The position numbers were made by a program, and so were the translations under genes. This document shows, in pieces, positions 25,701 to 38,880 of a stretch of 64,000 nt of DNA; within the stretch, counting starts at the first letter, position 1; each line of letters opens with the position of its first letter. Below the pieces are notes generated by a model that did no database searches, had not been told where the DNA came from, and saw only the letters and a list, made by a program, of their open reading frames with translations. Origin of the DNA: Luidia sarsii (lineage: Eukaryota > Echinodermata > Asteroidea > Paxillosida > Luidiidae); assembly GCA_949987565.1 (NCBI GenBank), contig OX465110.1:18695139-18759138 (forward strand). Reading direction: 5' to 3'.

Positions 25701-28700
25701 TGTCTCTCTGTCTCTCTGTCTCTCTGTCTCTCTCTGTCTCTGTCTCTCTGTTTCTCTGTCTAGCTCTGTCTAGCTCTGTCTAGCTCTGTCTCTCTGTCTA
25801 GCTCTGTATCTCTGTCTAGCTCTGTCTCTCTGTCTAGCTCTGTCTCTCTGTCTAGCTCTGTCTCTCTGTCTAGCTCTGTCTCTCTGTCTAGCTCTGTCTC
25901 TCTGTCTAGCTCTGTCTCTCTGTCAAGCTCTGTCTCTCTGTCTAGCTCTGTCTCTCTGTCTAGCTCTGTCTCTCTGTCTAGCTCTGTCTCTCTGTCTAGC
26001 TATGTCTCTCTGTCTAGCTCTGTCTCTCTGTCTAGCTCTGTCTCTCTGTCTAGCTCTATCTCTCTGTCTCTCTGTCTCTGTCTCTCTGTCTAGCTCTGTC
26101 TCTCTGTCTAGCTCTGTCTCTCTGTCTAGCTCTGTCTCTCTGTCTCTGTCTCTCTGTCTAGCTCTGTCTCTCTGTCTAGCTCTGTCTCTCTGTCTCTGTC
26201 TCTCTGTCTAGCTCTGTCTCTCTCCCTCTATGGTTCAAAGTAGCTGAAATGCAAACATGCTGAGCCCTTATCCAGGCGATTCCATTTGCAATAAGTGCTT
26301 GCAATAATGACGGGGCACCCCTCTCACCAATCAGGCCAAGAGAGTGTCATCCGGTAGTCTGTTCCAGGTTGTGATTGCAGGATGTAAAAAAAAAAAAAAC
26401 TTTTAAGGAAAACGACACACACTTCAAGATGGGATACTCCATTTTGCAATTCTAACCTCTCCCCCCCCCCCCCCGCCCCCAACTTCTTGACTTGACATCT
26501 TTGAAATGTCTGTGGTCAGGTTCCGGACTGGGATGACCGGATGCGAACGGTCAAGTGGGTGGACATCCCGGTGGCGGCCGCCCCGGCCCGGCCAACGACC
26601 TCGGGCGAGGCCGCCGGCGGCAACCGTCCCAAGTCCAACCAGGACGGCCGCAAGGAGGAGCGGGAGGCCGCCAAGAAGGAGCACCGCAAGGGCGGCGGGG
26701 CCCGGGACAAGGAGGCGGCCGCGGCGGCCGCGGCCAAGGAGGCGGAGCAGCTGGACAAGGAGCGGACGGAGGAGGAGCTGCGGCGGCGCATAGCGGCCGG
26801 CGAGATAGCCCTGGAGACGCCCAAGCCCGCCAAGAAAAAGGTCAGTCGAATCCCCCCAGTCCCCCCCCCCCAATATCGCTGTGGGCTCGGCCAGTCCCAT
26901 CGGGAACCCGCAATCTCAATCATTCTTCTATAGCTTCCTCTTCTTGCGTATGAGGTAAGCAGCAATTAGAGTTGCTGCCGTTCCGAGTTGTTCACCCGGG
27001 GTCAGTCAGAAGGGCGTGACCAGTTACCGGGGCCCACCAACTAGGAGGTCGACAACTTTGGGCCCCAAGACAGCCGAGACAGTTAGCCAGCAGCGAGCAC
27101 ATGATAGGTGCTCCCTGTCTAAGCAGTGGCGATATCTCAGTAAACTTAACACTCTTGTAGTGAATGAGGCACTTTTCGTAGGCAATTTTGGGAGCAGCCA
27201 ACTCGCTTGAGTTCAGAAAAGATATACGGCCTACCCTGCTAATCCTGAAGTTCTCACACAATGGCAGGCCTGTCCCAGAGCAGTCAAATTGTCCAGTTTA
27301 AAGTCCGGTCACAATTTTCCAGTGAAATTTTCCCAGGGCAATCAAATTTTCCCAGGTCAGTCAAATTGTCTAGATCAGACAAATTTTCCAGTTAAGTAAA
27401 ATTTTACAGGCCAGTCAAATTGCCCAGGTCAGTCATATTGTCCAGGTCAGTCAAATTGTCCAGTTCAGTCAAATTGTCCAGGTCAGTCAAATTGTCCAGT
27501 TCAGTCAAATTGTCCAGGTCAGTCAAATTGTCCAGTTCAGTCAAATTGTCCAGGTCAGTCAAATTGTCCAGTTCAGTCAAATTGTCCAGGTCAGTCAAAT
27601 TGCCCAGGTCAGTCATTTTGTCCAGGTCAGTCAAATTGTCCAGTTCAGTCAAATTGTCCAGGTCAGTCAAATTGTCCAGTTCAGTCAAATTGTCCAGGTC
27701 AGTCAAATTTTTACAAGTCAGTTAAATTTTCCCAGGTTAGTCAAATTGTTCCTGGTCAGTCAAATTGCCCAGGTCAGCCAAATTGTCCAGGTCACTCAAA
27801 TTTTCACAGGTCAGTTAAATTTTCCCAGATCAGTTGAATTGTCCTTGTCAGCCAACTTTTCCAGGTCAGCCAACTTTTCCAGGTCAGCCAACTTTTCCAG
27901 GTCAGCCAACTTTTCCAGGGCAGCCAACTTTTCCAGGGCAGCCAACTTTTCCAGGGCAGCCAACTTTTCCAGGGCAGCCAATTTTTCCAGGGCAGTCCAA
28001 TTTTAAAGCTTTCTTCTCTTTCAAACTCTTGCAGGTGGTGGAGACAGAGCCGGAGCCAGCCCACACGCTCCTGGAAGACACTGGCCGAGACCTGGACCTC
28101 CGGGTCAGCGCCAACGCCGACCACGCCAAGTACAAGTGCAAGATTGACTCCATCCACTTCAAGGACACGCTCATGTTCCAGACCAGGCAGTTCACGTGAG
28201 TCCTCCCCAGAATCACAGCCAACCTTTGTGTACAGCATCCTTAAAGGCGACCTCTGGCGACCTTAATAGGGCCAGATATGCGTAAATGTTGAGTAGGCAA
28301 ACCATACTTGGATTACATTCACACCGATGCAAATCACCTGGCCAAAGTATGCAAAGTTTACTTCTCGGCAGGTAGGGCAAACCCTGATTGAGTTACCTAC
28401 ACTCTGCACTCAGAACTTGGGCAAAGTGTTGACTGCCCATTGAGTGGCTGTGAGGCAACCCCTCGTTGGATTACATGTGTGTACATTCCCGTCGATGCAG
28501 AACACCAGGCTAGCAGGGCTCAGTATGCAGTGCCAACTCCATGGCAGGCATTGCCGACTCCCTTTGTCGAGTATCAAGGCAGACCCTCTTTCTCTCCGAT
28601 GCAGATTATTGTGGCAAAGCTCTGAGCACGCCGTTCCAATACTCCCCTGCTAGGTCTATCACAACATCATGCCTTTAAGATGCCCAATATTTGGTCACTT

Positions 28701-31700
28701 AAAGGCCTTCTACAACATGGGTAAAGGTCGAACGATTGCCACAGTTTGTGTGCTAATCCATTAAACATTCCAAAAAAGCAATACTACAATGGTTTCATCT
28801 TAAACGGTAATCTGAGAAAGTAGAAAAATGCCACAAAAAAAAAACGTCACGGTTTACGCACCAGCCTGTAGTGTAATTACTCGCTTGTAATAAAGTGAAA
28901 ATTTATAGAAAAGTACAGCATTCCAGACTGTAAGATTTCAACATGAGGATTCTAACACAACCATCTACAAATTAGAAGGTTTGAGTGAAGATTTCTCGAA
29001 AAGTACAGCATTCCAGACCGTAAGATTTCAACATGAGGATTCTATCACGACCATCTACAAACTGTGTAAATTAGAAGGTTTGAGTGAAGATTTCTTGAAA
29101 AGTACAGCATTCCAGACTGTAAGATTTCAACATGAGGATTCTATCATGACCATCTACAAACTGTGTAAATTAGAGGGAAATCTGTGGACATTGATGTTTA
29201 CCGATCTTCCCAATGTTGTATTGGGCCTTTCAGTCGACGATCAGTTGGCGGCAATTCTGTATCGGCCCTTGATCCTTCCTTGACCGTCCGTCCCTCGATC
29301 CCCCTCCCTACCCTCCCCCCCCCACAGGTTCCAGATGACCAACAAGGGAGCGGTCCAGCTGTCCTTCAACTGGCAGGTGGTGCTGGAGGAGGACCTGCTG
29401 CGCCGGAAGTCGGTCAGCTTTGCCGACGACGACCAGATGCGCCTGCCGCCCGCCGTCGCGGCGGCGGCGCCGGGCAACCCCACGTCCCCCCGCTGCAGCA
29501 CGGCGGCCAGCAGTCTCCTGGCCGCCGCGGGCCTGGAGGGGCTGCCCTTCTCCGTCAGCCCCGAGCGGGGCACGGTGGGCGTGGGCAAGAAGCAGACCTT
29601 CACCGTCAAGTTCTCGCCGCTGGACATGCAGGAGTTCGAGGGCCGCATCATCTGCAGGTGAGCTCCAGAGATGGGTGGTGGGAGTGTCAAAATTTGGACG
29701 TCGCTATTGTCCAAACTGTAGACAAAGACTCTTTCAGCAACATTGATCAAGACAAACACCTTTTTTGACGTCAGTTGCTGCATGAATTGCCAGATCAGCG
29801 GTAACATTGGTACTATTGTGGGGCTTCATTGTGAACTATCGAGGGTCTGCGCGCTACTACGGCAGACAGTGTGCTAGCCTGCCCCACAACCAATGCGGTC
29901 ACCTGACAGACTGTGGAATGCACCCGCTGCCCTTCACCACAAATTGCATGCTCTGTTGAGGCCGTCCAGCTGGATCCTTTGTCCGCTGGAGCGCAGGCAT
30001 GTTTGCGGTCAAAGGGTAGCAGCACACACAGTTCTCGGAGTTGTGTCGCACAGCCGACGCTCCACACAAAAGGCCAATCTTTGAGGGCTGATAATCCCTT
30101 GACAAAAGCCACGCAGACGTCCTATTATGTCACATTTGATTCACTGATACAAATAGTGCACTCTTATTGATTTATTTTGCAGGTTTATTGTTCTCCGATT
30201 GTTTAGCGAGCTTTTGAAATGGCACTGTGCTAGCCGTTGCCACTAAAATAATCCTGCCGTCAAGGGGTTAACATAGCTGCCATTCCTATTTTGGAGGAAT
30301 CATTCCTCTTCTTTGATAAAAATGTATCACTTTTTATAAGCCCTTGACAACAGGTTTTGATTTTTGGCTTGGAAATACTCATGTATTCCTGTGTAGTTTG
30401 CTCTGTGATTCCTCTGTTTGAGCAGAAGTATTCCTAATTCCCTGTAAGATAGGTTGGCAGCCATGTGTCAAGACTGGGGGTTGCAGAGACGGCTTTGTGT
30501 GGAGGGGAGGAGAAGGGCTGGGTGGGAAGGGAAAAGAAGGAGGAGCAGGAGGAGAGATGATATATGAGGAGGAGTATTAAGAAGAGTTGAAGGAGGGTTA
30601 TGGGTGGGAAGATGAGGGGGGAAGGAGGGAGGGTAATGGTGGGGAGGAAGATGAGGAGGATGAAAATGAAGAAGCAGAGTCATGATGAGGAGGATGAGGG
30701 GAAGGCGGAGGATATTGATAAGGAGGAGGACGAGGGGATGGAGGAGTGTAATAGTGAGGGAGAAGAGGGTGAGGGTGAGGGAGTCATAAGAACCGAGGCT
30801 TGATGAGGAAGTTAATGACCAATCATCCGTGCTCACCCCCATCCACCCCCCTCCCACCCCAATAACAAGGATCCCCAACCTAGAGGGGGGCAAGCAGGGC
30901 CCCGTCATCGCCGTCCGGGGCCGCAGCCTGATGCCCTACTGCCACTTTGAGCTGGAGGACTCGGACTACATCGCCGGCTCCCGGCGCAACCCGGAGCTGC
31001 GGGGGCCCGGCGGCGCCCCGCCCGGCGCCACCCTGGACCCCAACACCCGGGTCATGGAGTTTGCCTCGGTGGGCGTCCAGGTGCGCAACCGGCGCTCCTT
31101 CCACATCATCAACCCGACGGCCGCCCAGTACACCTTCGCCTGGGACTGCCAGGACGAGGACGACCCCAAGCAGGTCAAGCAGTTCAGCTGCCCGACGGCC
31201 AAGGGTTTCGTGGCCCCCGGCAAGAAGACAGAGGTAGGTTTTCCCCCATCCCACAACCCCAGCCCCTGTAACCAATTTCATCAAGCTGCTTAAGCGTGAA
31301 AATCTGCTAAGCACGATATTTCAGCTGCCCGACGGCCAAGGTTTTTGTGGCCCCCGGCAAGAAGACAGAGGTAGGTTTTCCCCCATCCCACAACCCCAGC
31401 CCCTGTAACCAATTTCATCAAGCTGCTTAAGCGTGAAAATCTGCTAAGCACGATATTTCTCCCCTGGTTAAAACGAGATTGCCAACCATATTTCACTTGA
31501 TGCTTGTTGTACTTGACTCATATTCTACTATTGGTTGCTTCACGTGAAATACAAGTGGAATTTTGGCTGGCAACCTGATTCTTTTGAGGAAGATTTTTCA
31601 TGCTTTAGCAAATGTTGGAGCTTAAGCGGCTCTATGAAAATGGCCCCTGGTCTCCTTCTCAACTTGTGCCTACATCCAGCTAGCTGCACAGCAAAATTAC

Positions 31701-34700
31701 AAATCTGCTACAACTACAATAACACAAATTTTCCTCAAATCCCTCAATAACACTGTTCCCCCCCCACTTTTCCCTGCCTCCCTTCTCAGATCTCCTTTGA
31801 GTTCACACCCTCCAACCTGGGTGTAGTGGAGTCCTTCTGGCGCTTCACCATTCCGGAGCAGAACATCGTGGTGCCCTTCCTGCTGGTGGGCGATGCCAAG
31901 GAGCCTGCTGTGGCCACCGACCGCTCCCACGTCAACTTCAAGTCCCTCCTGCTTGGTAACCATCCCTCCTAAGTTCACCCGACGCAAAAAAAATCAGGGC
32001 ACATCTACGAGCGATCCGCTCACCGGCTGTGAAACAAACTCAGGATATTAAACAAAGCAGGCCATTTTTTTTTATATTTTTTTTTATTTTAGCATACAAT
32101 GATTTAAAAGAAGAATGTCATTCAATGAGGGTTTGCCCTGCTCGACGTGATAAGCACCGAGTGCTCAGTGCTTTGCCCGATGCCTGATGAAAAATATTTC
32201 AGGCAGCTCAGAACCTGTCCTGGTTCAAGTTTCTCTACATGCCTGTCCCAGTTGAACTGATGCAAGAGCGCCCTCCAGCTGACTCCATGAAGAGCCATGA
32301 ACTCCACCGTAGCTCACCGTATCAGTCAAACACTTGGGACACTTTTTAGTCATCCATCGTCTTTTATGATTTTTCTCTTTCAATGTTGAAGACAAAAAAA
32401 TTGGGTTTTTGCATCTGAATGAAAATGGGTGGGTGGGGGGGCTTGATACCTAGAGATTTATAAGGCAGTAAATGGTTAATAGCTTCTGGGTGGTGCCCCC
32501 ACCCAGGCAAAGACTAGTCAAGTGATTGGGAAGGCCACCATCTTAGGGCTGGATAGCTCAGATAGTGAAGAGCGCTTGTACCCAAAAACCAGAGGTCTCA
32601 TGATCAAAATTAATTTCCAAAAAAAAAAGTCCCTTTTTCAAATTCTTTTTTTAACTCTTTGTTTTTTTCTCTTCAATTGCTCAGGTAACACAGCCAGCGA
32701 GAGAGTACACCTGATCAACAATGAGAGCCGACCTTTCAACTTTGCCATCACCGAGGCCTCCTGCCACTCAGAGGCCTTCTCCTCGGAGCTGAGTGTGGTG
32801 CCCAAGGAGGGAGTGATCCCTCCGTTTGGCAGGTGAGCAATGATAAGACTTGAAGGTTTCAGGACACTCATTGCGTAGCGCTACACGAATCCTATACAAC
32901 TTGTATCTTGTTCTGGGTATACAAGCCTGTGCCTGGATTGTCCCCTTTGATTCAGTCATGCAACTTTTCCGCGAATCCGTGGATTTTTAAATTCGGCCGT
33001 AAAAAAAATAACATCTGTAAAAAAAATTTTTTTTTAAAGATATTTCTTCTCCCCTAACAATTTTTTAAAACACATGCTGAGATCAGGTTAAAAACTTTGA
33101 TGTTTACTGTTCATTTTGTGTAAACCAAAATTCAATTTTCTGGGTGTATGCCTTGAAAAAGGTTAAAATCTGTCACTCGGCTTAAAAGTGGTCAAAAACT
33201 GCACCACAGAGCATCTAGAATCCAAAATTTTGAAAGGGCGTGCCCCCTTCCCAACTGGTTAATAGTCTAAAAGTGCTCTCCGTAAGTTACTATTATGAGA
33301 CTGATATGCCTATCTGGACACATTATGGCCATTTTCGAAGTGAAAGCCTAGGCTCGGGCTTAGCCTTCGTCTCCAATTTGTTTCCAAATTTGACGATTTG
33401 TCGGCTTGATAGGTACAGGGTATTCCCCAGGAAACTGGGGCCAAACGCTTGTTTTTTAGATGCCTGCAATGTTAAAACGAGTAAGATAGAATATGACCGA
33501 AGCCTGAGCCAGAGGCTAAGCCATCATTTCGAAAATGTGAGACTGAGAATGTAATCTGGAACAAACAACAAAACAAACAAAAACCGAATGAAAAACAAAA
33601 CCCCACTATGACCTTGCAGGGTCCCCATCGATGTGGCCTTCACGCCCCGCGAGGAGAAGGTGGTCAACTTCAACGTGGAGATCAACGTGCGCAAGAAGAC
33701 CCTGCCCATCTACCTGAACGTCAAGGCGGAGGGCTACTCCATGAGTGCCAAGGTCCTGTGCGAGGACTCGGCGGGCAAGAGCGTGGCCCTCTCGTCGCGC
33801 GGCACCAACGAGATCAACTTCGGCCAGGTGGAGGTCAACGAGAAGGCCGTCCGCTCCGTCTTCGTGGTCAACGCCGGCAAGTTCAACTTTGACTTTGAGT
33901 GGACGCTGCGAGAGCGGGCCGGCCGGGCTGGGCCGGTGGTCAGCATCTCGCCCGAGGCCGGCTCGGTGCCCTGCAACGACCGCAAGCGCTGCGTGCTTGC
34001 CTTCCGTCCGCCGGTCAAGACCTCGCTGCGAGGCTGTGAGCTTCTCCTCAAGGTAACCCATTTTTTTTGGGGGGGGGGGGTCACAGATAGAATCCTAAGT
34101 AAATACACAGGGTTTAGTGGGCCTGACGTTTCGATCCTAGCTGGACCTTTCTCAAAGGCAGGACCTTTCTCAAAGGCAGACTCTGCCTTGGAGAAAAGTC
34201 CTGCTAGGATCGAAACGTTAGGCCCACTAAATTTTGAGATTTGCATTTTGGTAATTTTAGTCAGTAGGCAGTTTGCAACATTTTTGTATATCACTTTAAA
34301 TACACAGGGATGTAAGACTTCCGGAAATTTCTGGATTTCCAGAAATGGTGTGATTTTTGTTAAGATTTCCAGAAATGTGATTTTTGATTTCCGAAAATTA
34401 ATTTTTTATTATTATTATTTTTTAAATTTTATGTCGAACTCAAACTGATCAATAAACTGGTATCTCAATTCTAAAACCCTTAAAACTGAAGGGCACCTGC
34501 ACCCCTGCCATGAATCTCGCAATCGCATCTCTCTGTCGCATAAGCGCTCACTCGCAGTCGCACAGTTTATTGGCCTTCGGTAATTTTCACGAAATGACTT
34601 TGACGGTCACTTACATCCCTGAATAAAAATAAAAAAATGTTGCAAAATGCTCACTGATTAAAATGACCTGCAATACATAAATTTCAAACGTGAGAGGGCC

Positions 34701-37700
34701 TGACGAGAATTGTGAATTTCGTTTGTCCGATGTGACTCAGCAGTGAAGTAGAAGCTTAGCCCGCGGAGGTGCAATGCTGCTACCGTGGCTACGGTCAGTA
34801 TTGAATGCGATCTTTTAAGACGTTTGAGTCCTTTTCTTTGATCACCAGGTGACCAACGGGCCCAGCTACCAGATTGTGCTGGCCGGCCAGGGAGTGGCCC
34901 CTGGCCTTCACTTCTCCTTCACCAGGTACGACTTTGGGCCCTGCTTCATCCACCGGGCCGGTATGCCCACCCTCTCCCAGGTCCTGACTGTCACCAACCG
35001 CGACGCCAAGGCCATCAGGTAAAGGGCACACCCCTCCATAGACAGATAACCTCTCTGCCTCTGTCTCTGCCTCTGCCTCTGCCTCTGCCTCTGCCTCTGC
35101 CTCCCTTTTCCTCTGCCTCTGCCTCTGCCTCTTCCTCTGCCTCTGCCTCTGCCTCTGCCTCTGCCTCCCTTTTCCTCTGCATCTGCCTCTGCCTCTGCCT
35201 CTGTCTCTGTCTCTGTCTCTGCCTCTGCCTCCCTTTTCCTCTGCCTCTGCCTCTGCCTCTGCCTCTGTCTCTGCCTCTGTCTCTGCCTCTGCCTCTGCCT
35301 CTGCCTCTGCCTCTGCCCCTGCCTCTGCCTCTGCCCCTGCCTCTGCCCCTGCCCCTGCCCCTGCCCCTGCCTCTGCCTCTGCCTCTGCCTCTCCTCTGCC
35401 TCTCCCTGTCCCTGTCCCCCTCCCTGTCCCTCTCCCTCTCGGGAACTTTAAATACACAAGAAATTGTGTACAAGTGATTCTAGCATGCAATAATCTGACA
35501 ATCTGTGTGGCTTTTCTCAGGCTACGCATTATTCTACACTGGGCAGAAAAGAACATTTTCTAAAACATCACGGACAATATTATAGTGGTGCCCGGATTGG
35601 GAGGGCCCGGCGGCCCAGAGTTCCCATAGTCATAAGCTGTATCCTAAACCATTTTGCTCTGTCCAACCTTTTCCGTCGCCTGCCAGCGTGGACTGTCTGT
35701 ACAGCAGCACCTCGCACCTGGAGGTGCAGTTCTCTGCCTGCGTGCTGCAGCCGGGCGACAGCCGGGAAGTCCAGCTGACCTTCTACCCGCGGGAGGCAGT
35801 CAAGTACCGGGAGCTGGTCGTCTTCGAGATCAACGGCTTGTCCAGGAATCAGGTAAGTCCCCTCCCTCCCTTCCTTTTTTTTTTTTTTTTGGTCAGACTC
35901 CCCGTCCAACAAACCATTTCACACCGGGCTATTGTTGACTGCCCGTGACCTCCACACCGGCTTTTAAAAATGATTTGCCATTTTCTAAACTCAATTGTTT
36001 CATTTATTCTAAACTCAGTTGTTTCATTTATTCTAAACTTAAGTTATTTCATTTATTCTAAACTCCGTTGTTTCATTTATTCTAAACTTAAGTTGTTTCA
36101 TTTATTCTAAACTTAAGTTGTTTCATTTATTCTAAACTTAAGTTGTTTTATTTATTGATTTGTTTTTCCCGTGGATAATCTCAGGTGGAGATTCAGGGCG
36201 AGGGGACGGAGATGCGGGTGGAGGTGGCCAACCCCAAAGACAAGGTGGTCCAGTTCGGGGCGCTGCGGGTGGGCGAGACGGCCCGGCGCTCGGTGCCGCT
36301 GGTCAACGCCAGCCCGGCCCCGCTGGCCTTCAGCGTGGTCATCACCCCGCTCAGCCCGGTGCTGCAGCAGCTGCCCCAGGTCCTGTCCCTGGCTCCCAGC
36401 AAGGAGATCGCACTGCCGCCCAGGGGAGGGGCCTGCAGCCTGGACCTGGTCTTCACCCCCAAGTGCCGCATCCCGCAGTTCACCGAGGAGGTGGGTTCCG
36501 ATGGCCACCTCGTGCCCGGCCACTCTCCGGCGCCCGTGCATACACGTAGCTGCCAACCGTTCCTATTTTGGAGGAATCATTCCTCCATCAGGGGGTTAAA
36601 AATGTATCACTTTTTACAAGCTCCTGACAACAGATTCTGATTTTTGGGGCTTGGAAATACAAATACAGTGAAATCTTGATTAGTCAACATCTTATAACTC
36701 GAAACTCCTGTTAAATCAAACAACAATGCTATTCTCATCAGTAATAAAACAATGGTACAACTTTGTCTCTTTACTTAAAACTGTACTTAATACAAATTAC
36801 GAGTCTGTTCCATAAAGATTTGGCTTATCAAGATTTTCCTGTATTCCTATGTATGCCTTGCACTCCACTGCCTACCCCATGTTGTATAAACCCTCCTAGA
36901 ACATACAAATGTAGACTACCGGTATCTTGTCTCCTTTTGCCTTCTTTTGGCGGTCCATTAAGTCCAAACTGTTTTCATGCGTATGAGTGGAGCGAAGTAG
37001 CATGAAATCAAGATTTTCCTGTATTCCTATGTAAGCTGTACAGTAGTTTGCTCAGTAAATTTTTTTAGTATTTTTTTTTTAGTATTCCTAATTTCCTTTG
37101 AGCTAGGTTGGCAGCTATACCCGTGATGGCCACACAGGGTCGTTTTGTTTAGAATAATGAGCCATTTTTAATGGTCCTGTCCAGTCAAAGTTTTCGTTGC
37201 CACTTTTGAAGTGCATTTTCAGTCCACATGTCCAGACAAATTGAGTGTGCGTGGACGTCTGAAGTTGTACTTGATCGATGCAGTGCTCGTGGCTCTAGTG
37301 CTCATTGGTTTCTTTGTCTTGTGCCTGGCCTTCGTCTCCAGGTGATGCTGGAGTGTGCCGGCCTGTCCCAGCCACTCTTTGTGGTGACAGGCTCCTGCCA
37401 GGGCATTGATATCAGCCTGGATCAGGAGTCTATCCCCTTTGGGGCCGTGGTCCAGCGCAGCAGCACCACACGCAAACTCCTCATGTACAACACGGGCGAC
37501 ATCGGGGCTGGGTAAGTTGGCACCTTTGACCTCCTGACCCTCCTGACTCCCCCCCTCTGATTCCCTGACCCTGGCCCATTGAACCCCCTGGTCCCAGACC
37601 CATTGACTCCTTGACCTCTTGATCAATCAACCCCTGACCTCTTGACCCCTAAACTCATTGACCTCATGACCCCTTACCTCATTGACCTATTGACCCCTTA

Positions 37701-38845
37701 ACTCATTTACCTTGTGACCCCTTAACTCATTGACCTATTGACCCCTTAACTCATTGACCTATTGACCCCTTAAGTCATTGACCTCTTGACCCATTTGCTC
37801 ATTGACCTCTTGACCCCTTAACTCATTGACCTATTGACCCCTTAACTCATTGACCTATTGACCCCTTAACTGATTGACCTATTGACCTCTTAACTCATTG
37901 ACCTATCCATTAATACTTCGCCCCTTGACCCCTACTCCTTTGAACCCTGACCCCCGAACCCCTTAACCCGAAATCTCTTGACCACATCCCTCTGACCCCA
38001 TCCTTTTTACCCTATCCCCTTGACCGCTTAACCCCTTGACCCCTAAACCCCTTCAGCCCCTAACCCCTTCACCTCCCATCCCCGTTCACCCCGTGATAAT
38101 CCAACCCATGACCCTCCAACCTGACCCACAGAGCGCTCTCTACAGTTTCAGTTTAAACTTGAGCCTGGTAGGCCGTGTTCAAACTGATTGGCTATGGCTT
38201 CTAATAATGCACAAGTAGTCTGTGGGAAGCTGAAGGGCAGTGTCTGCCTTCCCATAGCCCTGTGTATTATTTCCAGCCTTGAAGTCAGATGAAGTCAGAT
38301 TCAGCCCCATTCATTTGTGTGCCTGCATGATTTTGAGACAATGCCATAAGTATGCTCCATTTACATTAACTCTGAAAGCACGCTTTCTATAGCCTTGTAA
38401 ATGTAAGCTGCTTCATGTCAGTGATTTTTTTTTTTTTTATAAAAGTCATCCAACACAGGGCCTCTAAAGGCCATTTAAGGTGAGGGCTAAAAGAAAGGAA
38501 TAAGAAGAAACACCAGGAGCAAACTAGATCAGTAGGAAGAAAGATGAACGTATATGTTGCGTTTGAATTGGGATAGGTTGAGATTGACAGCTATTGGTTT
38601 TTGGGATCAGACCTGCCATTCGGATTGCAGAGTGTAGTGACGTTTTTCTTTTGGGGTCCCTTCCACTGGCAGCTTCAAGTGGAACGTGGAGAAGTTTGCC
38701 CCCGACTTCTCCATCAGCCCCACGGAGGGCTACGTCTCGCCGGGCATGACTGTGCCCTTTGAGGTCACCTTCTGCCCCAAGGAACTGAGCCAGGACATCC
38801 GCTACGATGTGAGTAGTCCTGAGACTGGGAGAGAGGGAGAGGGGT

Positions 38846-38880
<35 letters not shown>

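Noticed and set aside
24710..25783. 357-codon + ORF
   Set aside because: The exon 24708-24982 followed by microsatellite. The donor GTCAGC and the next exon's phase show where it really ends.
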